Shown piece after piece: positions 25,892 through 34,214 of a stretch of DNA of 64,000 nucleotides. The notes under the pieces are model-generated. The model made no database searches. It was not told where the DNA came from and was given only the letters and a program-made list of their open reading frames with translations. Source of the DNA: Dyella_A sp049445995 (lineage in GTDB: Bacteria; Pseudomonadota; Gammaproteobacteria; Xanthomonadales; Rhodanobacteraceae); contig NZ_JBMSDZ010000003.1 of NCBI RefSeq assembly GCF_049445995.1, forward strand, positions 124,001 to 188,000, given 5' to 3'. The position numbers and the translations under genes were made by a program. Positions within the stretch are counted from its first letter, which is position 1. Each line of letters opens with the position of its first letter.

Positions 25892-27551
25892 GGCAACGGC
25901 CGTCGCGTTGCTGTTCGACGACGCGGAGCTCGGTGCCCAGCTGCGCGATGCCCTGCACGAGCGCGGCGCCCGCATCGTCCACGAGGGCAGCCTGACCGAC
26001 CTCAGCCGGGCGCTGCTCGAGCGCGTCGCTGCCGACGTGGTGGTGATCAACCTCGACGAAACGGACGACGCGGTGTTTGATCGCCTGGACGAATCCATCC
26101 AGGGCGATCATCCACGCGTGGTGTTCAACGAGGCTGCGTCCACCCGTGCGCTGGACGGCTGGGCGCGCGCGCGCTGGGCACGCCATCTGGCAGCCAAGGT
26201 GCTCGCCAGCAGCGACGTCGATCCGCCGCGGCCGCCGGCCGCCGAGCCGCCGCCGGAACCGCAGCCGCACGAGGTCGATGCGCCTGCGCCGGCGGCGTCC
26301 GTCGAGCCCGCAGCGGACGCGCACGTGGCCGAGATTGCGGCCGAATCGGAGTCGCTGGAAGCCGAGCTCGAGGCACTGCTTTCCGGCGATCCGCTGCCGG
26401 ACGACCTGGCCGGGGATGGCTTTTCATCCAGCGCGCGCGCCGACCAGCAGGATGTCCATGACCTGGATGACTTCGAGCTGGACGACTTCGAGCTGGACGA
26501 ACTGGCGCTCGGCGAACTGGACCGGCCACTGCCGGAATCGCCGCTCCACGATGGCAATTTTCTCGACTCGGCGGCCAGCGAGTCGTCGGCCTCCGCCGAA
26601 CCACCGGCTGCGCCCAGGTCGGCCGCACGATTTTCGACCGAGGGCCCGAGTCTGGCCGATCCGGATGCGGATCAGCCCGCGCCGGCACCCGCCGCCCGGG
26701 CACCCGTCGGCGGGAGCGCCGCCCGCTTCACACTGTCCGACGAGTGGTCGCTGGTCGAGGAGGATGCCGTCGTCGCGACCTCGCCGGCTTCGCCGCGGCC
26801 CTCGGCCGCCGACTTCGGCATCGAGAAGATCAGCGCGCAGGATTTCCTCACGCCGGATTCCGAGCCCGGCGAGCCCATGGGCGAGCCGGTGATGTCGCTC
26901 GAACTGGTCTCGCTGGAAGAGGCCATCGCGCCCGCCGCGTACGACCCGGGGATGGGCGGGGAAATGATCCTGGAAGAACTTTCGGGTGGGCTTTCGCGCG
27001 TGGTGCTGCTCGGTGCGGCGGCGAGCAGTCACGCGTCCGTCGCCGACTTTCTTCGCGCGTTGCCGCAGGGTTTGCGCGCCCCCATCGTGCACGTCCAGCA
27101 TCTGGGCGGCCGGCCGGTGCAGGAACTGGTGCAGGAACTGGGCCGCCATTGCACGATGCCGGTGCGCGCGGCGGTCGGCGGCCAGTTCGCGCGCGCCGGC
27201 GAGATCGTCGTGGTGCCCCCCGACGCCCAGCTGCGCCTGACCCGCGACGGCAGGCTGCAGCTCGCGCCCGCGCAGGACGTGCCAACCAGCAGCCCCTCGA
27301 TCGACGCCAGCTTCACCGCCGTGGCCAACGTGTTCGGCGTGGATGCGCTGGCGATCCTGTTCGCCGGGCAGGCCAACGACGCCGTGGCCGGCTGCCAGGC
27401 GGTGCACGACCGCGGTGGCCGCATCTGGGTGGAAGACGCCCCGGGCGAGCACTATGCCGACATGGTCGGTAGCGTGCTGGCCGAACACCTGGCCGATTTT
27501 TCCGGCACGCCGGCGCAGTTGGCCGCGCGCCTGATCGAGGAATACCGATGA
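25884..27551 (+). CDS. Degenerate CheB/ChpB-like protein (methylesterase fold without catalytic Ser)
   Basis: A 555-residue protein in the chpB position. Residues 1 to about 110 resemble a worn receiver domain (VALLFDDAELGAQLRDAL; VVVINLDETDD). A long acidic, Ala/Pro-rich linker (about 115-365) includes a tandem DDFELDDFELDEL repeat near 193-207. The C-terminal part aligns with CheB methylesterase: GAAASSHAS at 377-385 where active CheB has GASTGG, so the serine is Ala379; VQHLGG with His406; GQANDAVAGC with Asp499, where CheB has GMGxDG. His and Asp remain but the nucleophile is gone, so esterase activity is unlikely. The missing pilK fits this. Confidence 0.85.
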   Translation: MAEATAVALLFDDAELGAQLRDALHERGARIVHEGSLTDLSRALLERVAADVVVINLDETDDAVFDRLDESIQGDHPRVVFNEAASTRALDGWARARWARHLAAKVLASSDVDPPRPPAAEPPPEPQPHEVDAPAPAASVEPAADAHVAEIAAESESLEAELEALLSGDPLPDDLAGDGFSSSARADQQDVHDLDDFELDDFELDELALGELDRPLPESPLHDGNFLDSAASESSASAEPPAAPRSAARFSTEGPSLADPDADQPAPAPAARAPVGGSAARFTLSDEWSLVEEDAVVATSPASPRPSAADFGIEKISAQDFLTPDSEPGEPMGEPVMSLELVSLEEAIAPAAYDPGMGGEMILEELSGGLSRVVLLGAAASSHASVADFLRALPQGLRAPIVHVQHLGGRPVQELVQELGRHCTMPVRAAVGGQFARAGEIVVVPPDAQLRLTRDGRLQLAPAQDVPTSSPSIDASFTAVANVFGVDALAILFAGQANDAVAGCQAVHDRGGRIWVEDAPGEHYADMVGSVLAEHLADFSGTPAQLAARLIEEYR

Positions 27552-28024
27552 GCGAACAGCCTCTCCCGCGCGAAATCCGCTGCGTGCTGGTGCCGGCCGG
27601 CGAGCTGCGCCTGCTGCTGCCCAACGCCACGGTCGCCGAAGTGATCACCTTGCCCACGCCCGAGCCGGTGGCAGGCGCGCCGGACTGGCTGCTCGGCCGC
27701 ATCGCCTGGCGCGGCTGGCGCGTGCCGCTGGTGTCGTTCACCCGCCTGGCCGGCGCCGGCGAGGGCGATCCGGATCTCGCGGTGCGCGTGGCCGTGCTCA
27801 AGGCGCTGGGCGGCAATCCGGAGCTGCCCTTCATCGCCGTGCTCACCCAGGGTTTCCCGCGCCTGACCACGCTCAACGCCGAGCTGATCATCCCCACCCA
27901 CGACGGCAGCGCGCTGCCGCCCGGCGTGCGCGCCAACGTGCTGGTGCGCGACGACATGGCGGTGATCCCCGATCTGGAAATGATCGAACGCGAGCTGGAC
28001 GGACTGCTCGCCGCCGAGGCCTGA
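27548..28024 (+). CDS. chpC: CheW-like adaptor ChpC
   Basis: A 158-residue protein with a single CheW-like domain: CVLVPAGELRLLLPNATVAEVI, the APDWLLGRIAWRGWRVPLVSF core and a late VLVRDDMAVIPDLEMIE. ChpC is the second adaptor of Pil-Chp systems and is proposed to link further inputs to ChpA. It overlaps the degenerate chpB by four bases (ATGA) and is the last gene of the operon, followed by a hairpin. Confidence 0.92.
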   Translation: MSEQPLPREIRCVLVPAGELRLLLPNATVAEVITLPTPEPVAGAPDWLLGRIAWRGWRVPLVSFTRLAGAGEGDPDLAVRVAVLKALGGNPELPFIAVLTQGFPRLTTLNAELIIPTHDGSALPPGVRANVLVRDDMAVIPDLEMIERELDGLLAAEA

Positions 28025-28044
28025 GGTTTCCGCCGGATCGACGC

Positions 28045-28069
28045 AACGGCGCGCTTCCGGCGCGCCGTT
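28045..28069. terminator. Hairpin between convergent chpC and rsmE
   Basis: A perfect 10-bp stem AACGGCGCGC/GCGCGCCGTT with a TTCCG loop lies 20 bases after the chpC stop and 14 bases after the rsmE stop on the other strand. There is no clear T-tract, so it is a probable rather than certain terminator. Confidence 0.6.
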
Positions 28070-28083
28070 CGCGTATCCGCGGT

Positions 28084-28815
28084 TCAGAGATCGCCGTGCA
28101 GCGCCTGCAAGGCGGCCAGCGCCGCCAGCCCCGCCGTTTCGGTACGCAGGATGCGCGGCCCCAACTGCAGTCCCCGGAACCCATGGGCGAGCAGCGCCGC
28201 CACGTCGCGTTCGCCCAGGCCGCCTTCCGGACCCACCATCAGCAACGCCCCGCCGGATGTCGGTGCCAGCTCGCGGGGACGACAGCTGCCGTCCGGCAGC
28301 AGCGCCAGGCGCAGCGCGCCGGCATGGAGCCGATCCAGCCAGGCTGCCAGCGGCTGCGGCGCGACGATCGAGGGCAGCACGGCGCGACCGCTCTGCTCGC
28401 AGGCGCTGGCGATCACCGCCTGCCAGTGTGCCAGTCGCCTGGCCGCACGATCGGCGTCCAGCTTCACCTCCGAACGCTCGGTCAGCAGCGGCACGATGGC
28501 GCTCACGCCCAGCTCGGTGGCCTTCTGCACGATCAGGTCCATCTTCTCGCCGCGCGCCACCGCCTGCGCCAGCACCAGCGGCAGCGGCGATTCGCTGGCC
28601 ACCGCGGTGCGCGCGCCGATCGTCACGCTGACCTGGCGCCTGCCCGCCTCGGCGATGGTGGCGGCGTAGTCGTGGCCGTCGCCGTTGAACAGCACCAGCG
28701 GATCGCCCGCACCCAGCCGCAGCACGCGCGCCACGTGCTCGCCGGCCTGGGCGGGCAGGGCGAGCGAGGCGCCGATCGTCAGCGGCTGGTCGATATGGAT
28801 GCGGATGGTGCGCAT
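28084..28815 (-). CDS. rsmE: 16S rRNA (uracil1498-N3)-methyltransferase
   Basis: A 243-residue SPOUT methyltransferase that methylates U1498 of 16S rRNA. Family features are HVARVLRLGAGDPLVLFNGDG near residue 27, KMDLIVQKATELGVSAIVPL, the S-adenosylmethionine-binding knot MVGPEGGLGERDV, and LGPRILRTETA near the C-terminus. The ATG at 28815 gives the standard N-terminus. It lies 65 bases after the bioA stop on the same strand and is convergent with the Pil-Chp operon. Confidence 0.95.
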   Translation of the reverse strand: MRTIRIHIDQPLTIGASLALPAQAGEHVARVLRLGAGDPLVLFNGDGHDYAATIAEAGRRQVSVTIGARTAVASESPLPLVLAQAVARGEKMDLIVQKATELGVSAIVPLLTERSEVKLDADRAARRLAHWQAVIASACEQSGRAVLPSIVAPQPLAAWLDRLHAGALRLALLPDGSCRPRELAPTSGGALLMVGPEGGLGERDVAALLAHGFRGLQLGPRILRTETAGLAALAALQALHGDL

Positions 28816-28880
28816 GGCGGGGCGGAGTCGGACGCGAGGCGGCAAGGATAGCCGGGCGCGGTTGTCCGCCGCTGGCGCGG

Positions 28881-30245
28881 TCAGCGCCGCACGGCCAGTT
28901 CGATGCCGGCCATCGCCGTGTCCACCAGGTGGTCGAGCTCGCCGGTGGTGGTCACATAGGGCGGCATGAAGTAGACGATGTTGCCCAGCGGGCGCAGCAG
29001 GGCGCCGTGCTCCAGCCCGTGCAGGTACACCTCCAGCCCCCGGCGTTCGTGGGCCGGGAAGGGCCGCCGCGTCGCCTTGTCGGCCACCAGCTCGACCGCG
29101 GCGATCAGGCCGGTCTGGCGCACGTCGGCCACGTGCGGGTGATCGCGCAGCGGCGCCAGGCGCGCGGCCAGATGGGCGGCCAGCGCGCGGTTGCGCTCCA
29201 GCACCGGTTCCTCGCGGAAGATCGCCAGCGTCTCCAGTGCCACGCGGCAGGCCAGCGGGTTGCCGGTGTAGCTGTGCGAATGCAGGAAGGCCTTGTCGGC
29301 GTTGTATTCGGCGTAGAACGCCTGGTACACCCGCGCGGTGGTGAGCACCGCCGACAGCGCCATGAAGCCGGCGGTGAGCCCCTTGGACAGGCACAGGAAG
29401 TCGGGCGACACATGTGCCTGTTCGCAGGCGAACAGCGTGCCGGTGCGGCCGAAGCCCACCGCGATCTCGTCGGCGATGAAGTGCACGTCGAACTCGTCGC
29501 ACAGCGCGCGCAGGCCGGTGAGGTAGTCCGGGTGGTACATGCGCATGCCGCCGGCGCACTGCACCAACGGTTCGACGATCACCGCGCAGGTCTCGTGGGC
29601 GTGCCGCTCCAGCAATGCGCGCAGTTCGAGCAGTCGACGGGCGGCGATCTGCGGCGGCGTCTCGCCCGGCTCGCCTTCGCAGGTGTCCGGCGAGGGCGTC
29701 AGGATCGGCGTCAGCAGCAGCGGCGCGTAGGTCTTGCGGTACAGCGCCACGTCGCTCACCGAGAGCGCGCCCAGCGTCTCACCGTGGTAGCTGCCGGTAA
29801 GCGCGATGAAGCGGGTCTTCTCGCCATGGCCCTGGTTGAGCCAGTAGTGGAAGCTCATCTTCAGCGCCACTTCGATCGCCGCCGAACCGTTGTCGGCGAG
29901 GAATACCCGCTCCAGCCCCGGCGGCGTGATGCGCACCAGTTCCTCGGCCAGCGCGATCGCCGGCTCATGGGTGAAGCCGGCGAAGATCACATGCTCCAGC
30001 TGCCTGGCCTGGTCGGCCAGCGCTGCGGCGATGCGCGGGTTGGCGTGGCCGAACAGGTTGGTCCACCAGGAACTGATGCCGTCCAGATAGCGGCGCCCGT
30101 CCGCGTCGATCAGCCAGGCGCCTTCGCCGCGCACGATCGGCACCATCGGGATGCGCTCGTGGTCGTGCATCTGGGTGCACGGGTGCCACAGGTGGCGGAG
30201 GTCGCGCTGGGCGAGCGCGCGGTTGCTGCGGTCGTGCGTGGTCAT
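28881..30245 (-). CDS. bioA: Adenosylmethionine-8-amino-7-oxononanoate aminotransferase
   Basis: A 454-residue class III PLP aminotransferase that converts 7-keto-8-aminopelargonate to 7,8-diaminopelargonate in biotin synthesis, using S-adenosylmethionine as amino donor. Visible motifs are the N-terminal HLWHPCTQMHDHE, GISSWWTNLFGHANPRI, the pyridoxal Asp in ADEIAVGFGRTG, and the Schiff-base lysine in LCLSKGLTAG. The ATG at 30245 sits just before the divergent gspN; a longer open frame upstream is not family-like. No other bio gene is nearby. Confidence 0.95.
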   Translation of the reverse strand: MTTHDRSNRALAQRDLRHLWHPCTQMHDHERIPMVPIVRGEGAWLIDADGRRYLDGISSWWTNLFGHANPRIAAALADQARQLEHVIFAGFTHEPAIALAEELVRITPPGLERVFLADNGSAAIEVALKMSFHYWLNQGHGEKTRFIALTGSYHGETLGALSVSDVALYRKTYAPLLLTPILTPSPDTCEGEPGETPPQIAARRLLELRALLERHAHETCAVIVEPLVQCAGGMRMYHPDYLTGLRALCDEFDVHFIADEIAVGFGRTGTLFACEQAHVSPDFLCLSKGLTAGFMALSAVLTTARVYQAFYAEYNADKAFLHSHSYTGNPLACRVALETLAIFREEPVLERNRALAAHLAARLAPLRDHPHVADVRQTGLIAAVELVADKATRRPFPAHERRGLEVYLHGLEHGALLRPLGNIVYFMPPYVTTTGELDHLVDTAMAGIELAVRR

Positions 30246-30313
30246 CCGGCTATGATCGTGGGCTTGCGCCGGGCACTCAAGCCGGGCGCGCAATCCGAGC
30301 CGGAGTCCGTGCG

Positions 30314-31093
30314 TTGACGAGGGGGAAGAAACTGCTGCTGGGCCTTGCCGTCGTGGCGGTCGCACTGGCGTTGCTGGTGTGGTTCGCGCCGACGCGCTGG
30401 CTGGCGCCGATGGTCGAGACGCGGCTGCGCGGCGTGCAGTTGCACGCCGTGTCGGGCAGCGTGTGGGACGGTCGCGTGGGCGAGCTGGTGCTGGCCGATG
30501 GCACGGTGCTGGGCCGGCTGGACTGGCGGCTGTCGCGCCGTGCCCTGTTCGGCCAGGTGCGCCTGCATGCGGCGATCGACGGACCGGCCATGCGCGGTCA
30601 CGGTGATTTCGCCCGCGACGGCGACACCGCCCGCTGGCGCGGCGTGCAGTTGCACGTGGCGCTGGACGCACTGCCGCATCCGCCGCCAACGCCTTGGGGC
30701 GTGCCGCGCGGCGAACTGCTCCTGGACCTGACGCAGATGCAGGTGCGCAAGGGCTGGCCCGACAGCGTGTCCGGCCGCGTGCGCTGGCCGCGCGCAACCC
30801 TGCAGACACCGCAGGCCAGCGTCGCCCTGGGCGACCTGATGGCTGAGCTCAGCGGCAGCCACGGCGTGATCCGCGCCGGTCTGCGCGACGGCGGCAGCGG
30901 TCCCTTGGCGCTGGCCGGCGTGCTCCAGCTGAGCCCGATCGGCTGGCACCTCGACGCGCGTCTGTCCGCACGCGACCACGACCCCGCGCTGCAGCGCTGG
31001 CTGGCCCGCCTGGGCCCGCCCGACGCGCAGGGAGTCACCCATCTTCAACGCGGCGCCGGCGTGGGCGCACTGAATGCCGGAGCCTCACGATGA
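30314..31093 (+). CDS. gspN: Type II secretion protein N-like (GspN)
   Basis: A 259-residue protein with one N-terminal membrane helix (about residues 7-25) and a periplasmic domain. The segments LHAVSGSVWDGRVGELVLADG, LGRLDWRLSRRALFGQV and SVSGRVRWPRA resemble the GspN family, an accessory of the type II secretion complex. No other gsp gene is present in the window, so it is an orphan here. The start appears to be TTG at 30314; no better start in frame is evident. It overlaps the next gene by four bases. Confidence 0.75.
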   Translation: MTRGKKLLLGLAVVAVALALLVWFAPTRWLAPMVETRLRGVQLHAVSGSVWDGRVGELVLADGTVLGRLDWRLSRRALFGQVRLHAAIDGPAMRGHGDFARDGDTARWRGVQLHVALDALPHPPPTPWGVPRGELLLDLTQMQVRKGWPDSVSGRVRWPRATLQTPQASVALGDLMAELSGSHGVIRAGLRDGGSGPLALAGVLQLSPIGWHLDARLSARDHDPALQRWLARLGPPDAQGVTHLQRGAGVGALNAGASR

Positions 31094-31866
31094 CACTTGC
31101 CGATCTCACCCCCGCCCTGGCCGCCGCCCGCGAGGCCGCCGCGGCCGCCGCCGAGGTGATCCTGCACTACTGGCGCAAGGGTGTGGACGTGGAACTGAAG
31201 TCCGACGACACGCCGGTCACCGCCGCCGACCGCGAGGCCGAGCTGGCGATTCGCCGCATCCTCACCGCCGCGCTGCCGGAGGCGGCGATCTACGGCGAGG
31301 AGTTCGGCCTGGACGGCAGTCGCGACGGCCTGCTGTGGCTGGTCGATCCGCTGGACGGCACCAAGAGCTTCGTGCGGCGCACGCCGTTCTTCTCCACCCA
31401 GATCGCGCTGATGCACGCCGGCGAGCTGGTGCTGGGCGTATCCAGCGCGCCGGTGTACGGCGAGACGATGTGGGCGCATGCCGGCGGCGGCGCCTGGCTC
31501 GACGGCAGCCGCGTGAGCGTGGCGCCGACCGCGTCAATGGCGCAGGCATCGATCTCCACCGGCAACGTCAAGACGCTCACCGCCGACGCACGCTGGGACG
31601 CGCTGGGGCAGATGATCCGCGACGCCAACCGCATCCGCGGCTACGGCGATTTCTGTCACTACCACCTGCTGGCGCGCGGCAGCCTCGACCTGGTGATCGA
31701 GTCGGACGTCAACATCCTCGACGTGGCGGCACTGGCGGTGATCGTGCGCGAGGCCGGCGGCGTGTTCACCGACCTGGACGGCGCGCCGCTCACGCTGGAA
31801 TCGCGCAGCGTGCTGGCTGGCACGCCGGCCCTGCATGCCGAGGCACGCGAACGCCTGCGCCGCTGA
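31090..31866 (+). CDS. Inositol monophosphatase family phosphatase (HisN/SuhB-like)
   Basis: A 258-residue Mg-dependent phosphatase. Metal-binding motifs are in order: GEEFG, WLVDPLDGTKSF and ILDVAALAVIV. It may be a histidinol-phosphatase (HisN-type) or a general inositol monophosphatase; the sequence alone does not decide. The ATG overlaps gspN by four bases. It lies in a run with nudE and cysQ, so two phosphatases of the same superfamily flank a NUDIX hydrolase. Confidence 0.85.
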   Translation: MTLADLTPALAAAREAAAAAAEVILHYWRKGVDVELKSDDTPVTAADREAELAIRRILTAALPEAAIYGEEFGLDGSRDGLLWLVDPLDGTKSFVRRTPFFSTQIALMHAGELVLGVSSAPVYGETMWAHAGGGAWLDGSRVSVAPTASMAQASISTGNVKTLTADARWDALGQMIRDANRIRGYGDFCHYHLLARGSLDLVIESDVNILDVAALAVIVREAGGVFTDLDGAPLTLESRSVLAGTPALHAEARERLRR

Positions 31867-31916
31867 GTCGCAAGATGCCCGGCATGCCCGGGGCCGGCCG
31901 GGGCTACAATCCGCGG

Positions 31917-32474
31917 ATGGCCAAGCTACCGATCATCCATGCGCGGCGTGACGTCGCCCAGAGCCCGTTCCTGCGCGCCGAGCAACTGGATCTGGAGTTT
32001 TCCAACGGCGAGCGCCGCACCTACGAGCGGCTCAAGTCGCACGGACTGGGCGCGGTGATCATCGTGCCGATGCTCGACGCCGACACCGTGCTGCTGGTGA
32101 ACGAATACGCCGCCGGCCTCGGCCGCTTCGAGCTGGGCCTGCCGAAAGGCCGCCTGGACCAGGACGAGACGGTGGAGCAGGGCGCCGATCGCGAGTTGAA
32201 GGAGGAGGTGGGCTACGGCGCGCGCACGCTCACCATCCTGCATCATCTCTCGCTGGCCCCCGCCTACATGACCCACATGGCGCACGTGGTGCTGGCGCAG
32301 GACCTCTACCCCGAGCGCCTGCAGGGCGACGAACCCGAGGAACTGGAAGTGGTGCCCTGGAAACTTCATGAGCTGCACACGCTGATCGCCCGAGACGACG
32401 TCACCGAGGGGCGCTCGATTGCCGCCCTGTTCATGGCACGCGAGTATCTCGCCGGCCGGTTCCAGCGCGCATGA
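31917..32474 (+). CDS. nudE: ADP compounds hydrolase NudE
   Basis: A 185-residue NUDIX enzyme, nearly the same length as E. coli NudE (186). It hydrolyses ADP-ribose, NADH and diadenosine polyphosphates. The NUDIX box is GRLDQDETVEQGADRELKEE, with VG following. The stretch LEFSNGERRTYERL and the late AQDLYPERLQGDEPEELE are diagnostic of NudE. The start was set at the ATG at 31917, which matches the family N-terminus. It overlaps cysQ by four bases, the usual nudE-cysQ arrangement. Confidence 0.93.
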   Translation: MAKLPIIHARRDVAQSPFLRAEQLDLEFSNGERRTYERLKSHGLGAVIIVPMLDADTVLLVNEYAAGLGRFELGLPKGRLDQDETVEQGADRELKEEVGYGARTLTILHHLSLAPAYMTHMAHVVLAQDLYPERLQGDEPEELEVVPWKLHELHTLIARDDVTEGRSIAALFMAREYLAGRFQRA

Positions 32475-33289
32475 GTGCCGCACCGCTGTCGCCCCTGCTG
32501 AGCCGGGTCGCCGCCATTGCCGAGGCGGCCGGGCGGGCGATCATGGGGATCTACGCCAGCGACTTCGCCGTCGAGCACAAGGACGACCGCTCGCCGCTCA
32601 CCGCGGCCGACCTTGCCGCGCAGACCGTGATCGCCGCGGGCCTCGCCGCGCTGCCCGAGGTACTGCCGGTGATCTCCGAGGAAGCGATCGCCTGCGCCTG
32701 GGACGTGCGTCGCCACTGGGACCGCTACTGGCTGGTCGATCCGCTCGACGGTACCCGCGAGTTCGTCAAGCGCAACGGCGAGTTCACCGTGAACATCGCG
32801 CTGATCGACCATCACCGGCCGGTGCTCGGCGTGGTGCTCGCGCCGGTCATCGGCGAGGCCTACGTGGCCGAGCGCGGGCAGGGTGCGTGGATGCGTGCCG
32901 ACGGCTCCGCCGAATGGCAGCCGATCCGCAGCCGCACGCTGGCCAATCCGCCGGTGGTCGCCGGCAGCCGCTCGCACGGCGGCACCGGCGAGGCGCTGCT
33001 CGAACAACTGCTCGGCGGCAGCTACACCGCGCTGCCGATGGGCTCCTCGCTGAAGTTCTGCCTGATCGCCCGCGCCGATGCGGACGTCTATCTGCGCCGC
33101 GGACCCACCAGCGAATGGGACACTGCCGCCGCGCAGTGCGTGCTGGAAGAAGCCGGCGGCGCCGTGCTCGACCTGGAAGGCGCGCCGCTGCGCTACAACC
33201 GCGGCGAGTCGCTGCTCAACCCCGAGTTCATCGCGGTGGGCGACATCGACATCGACTGGACGGCGCGGCTGGCGCAAAGCCTCGCCTGA
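32471..33289 (+). CDS. cysQ: 3'(2'),5'-bisphosphate nucleotidase CysQ
   Basis: A 272-residue phosphatase that removes the 3'-phosphate from PAP and PAPS, by-products of sulfate assimilation. Metal-site motifs are visible: VISEEA, WLVDPLDGTREFVKRNGEF and the C-terminal WDTAAAQCVLEEAGG. The TREFVKRNGEF extension is typical of CysQ rather than inositol monophosphatases. It overlaps nudE by four bases (ATGA) and ends just before a palindromic repeat. Confidence 0.94.
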   Translation: MSAAPLSPLLSRVAAIAEAAGRAIMGIYASDFAVEHKDDRSPLTAADLAAQTVIAAGLAALPEVLPVISEEAIACAWDVRRHWDRYWLVDPLDGTREFVKRNGEFTVNIALIDHHRPVLGVVLAPVIGEAYVAERGQGAWMRADGSAEWQPIRSRTLANPPVVAGSRSHGGTGEALLEQLLGGSYTALPMGSSLKFCLIARADADVYLRRGPTSEWDTAAAQCVLEEAGGAVLDLEGAPLRYNRGESLLNPEFIAVGDIDIDWTARLAQSLA

Positions 33290-33291
33290 TC

Positions 33292-33376
33292 GGTAGGAGC
33301 GCACCCTGTGCGCGAATGCTCTTGGCTTTGATGTCGGTCAGGAGCAAAGCATTCGCGCACAGGGTGCGCTCCTACC
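33292..33376. repeat. Paired inverted REP element (copy 2 of 3, perfect arms)
   Basis: Two identical 29-base arms (33292-33320 and 33348-33376) face each other. Each reads, from its outer end, GGTAGGAGCGCACCCTGTGC and then GCGAATGCT. The 27-base spacer (CTTGGCTTTGATGTCGGTCAG and on) resembles the spacers of the other two copies. It fills the cysQ-mazG gap and would form a very stable stem-loop in the transcript. Confidence 0.9.
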
Positions 33377-33399
33377 CTCCTTTTTCGCCGGGCTTCCCT

Positions 33400-34206
33400 A
33401 TGACCGATCGCCACCGCCTCGACGACCTGCTCGCCATCATGGCCCGTTTGCGTGACCCCGCGCGCGGCTGCCCGTGGGACGTGCAGCAGGACTTCGCCAC
33501 CATCGCGCCGTACACCATCGAGGAGGCCTACGAGGTCGCCGACGCGATCGACCGGCAGGACTGGCCCGACCTGCGCGACGAACTGGGCGACCTGCTGCTG
33601 CAGGTGGTGTTCCACGCGCAGATGGCCAGCGAGCGCGGGCTGTTCGATTTCGCCGACGTGGCGCATGCGATCAGCGACAAGATGATCCGCCGCCATCCGC
33701 ACGTGTTCGGCGACGTCAGCTACGACGACGTCGAGGCGCAGAAGGCGGCGTGGGAGGCGATCAAGGCCGGGGAGCGCGCGGCGAAGGGCGAAGCCGCCGA
33801 CGACAGCGCGCTGGCCGGCGTCTCGCGCGGCCTGCCCGAGTGGAAGCGCGCGCAGAAGCTGCAGGAGAAGGCCGCCCGCACCGGCTTCGACTGGCCCGAC
33901 CCGAACCCGGTGCTGGACAAGCTGGCCGAGGAGATCGAGGAGGTGCGCGCGGAGTTCGCCGCCGGTGCCGACAAGGCCCGGCTGCAGGACGAGATCGGCG
34001 ACGTCGCCTTCGTGCTGGTGAATCTGGCCCGCCACGCCGGCGTGGATTTCTCGCAGGCGCTGCGCCACGCCAACGCCAAGTTCGAGCGGCGCTTCCGCCG
34101 CATGGAGGCGCTGGCCACGGCTTCCGGCCGGCCGCTGCCCGCCCGCGATCTCGATGCACAGGAAGCGCTGTGGGGCGAGGTCAAGCGCGAAGAGCGTCGC
34201 GGCTGA
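33400..34206 (+). CDS. mazG: Nucleoside triphosphate pyrophosphohydrolase MazG
   Basis: A 268-residue protein with two tandem MazG domains. It hydrolyses NTPs to NMP and pyrophosphate. The first domain has LRDPARGCPWD, EEAYEVADAI and DELGDLLLQVVFHAQMA; the second has EEIEEVRAEF and DEIGDVAFVLVNLARH. These EExxE and DExGD metal motifs are complete in both. The ATG at 33400 lies 24 bases past the palindromic repeat; the longer in-frame extension runs through cysQ and the repeat and is not real. Its 3' end abuts a decayed gene on the other strand. Confidence 0.95.
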   Translation: MTDRHRLDDLLAIMARLRDPARGCPWDVQQDFATIAPYTIEEAYEVADAIDRQDWPDLRDELGDLLLQVVFHAQMASERGLFDFADVAHAISDKMIRRHPHVFGDVSYDDVEAQKAAWEAIKAGERAAKGEAADDSALAGVSRGLPEWKRAQKLQEKAARTGFDWPDPNPVLDKLAEEIEEVRAEFAAGADKARLQDEIGDVAFVLVNLARHAGVDFSQALRHANAKFERRFRRMEALATASGRPLPARDLDAQEALWGEVKREERRG

Positions 34207-34214
34207 AGCCGCAC

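Noticed and set aside
22277..26098. Very long open frame (1273 codons) on the minus strand across chpA
   Set aside because: Antisense shadow of a high-GC gene; the translation is His/Arg/Gln-rich low-complexity and matches nothing, while chpA on the plus strand has complete domains.
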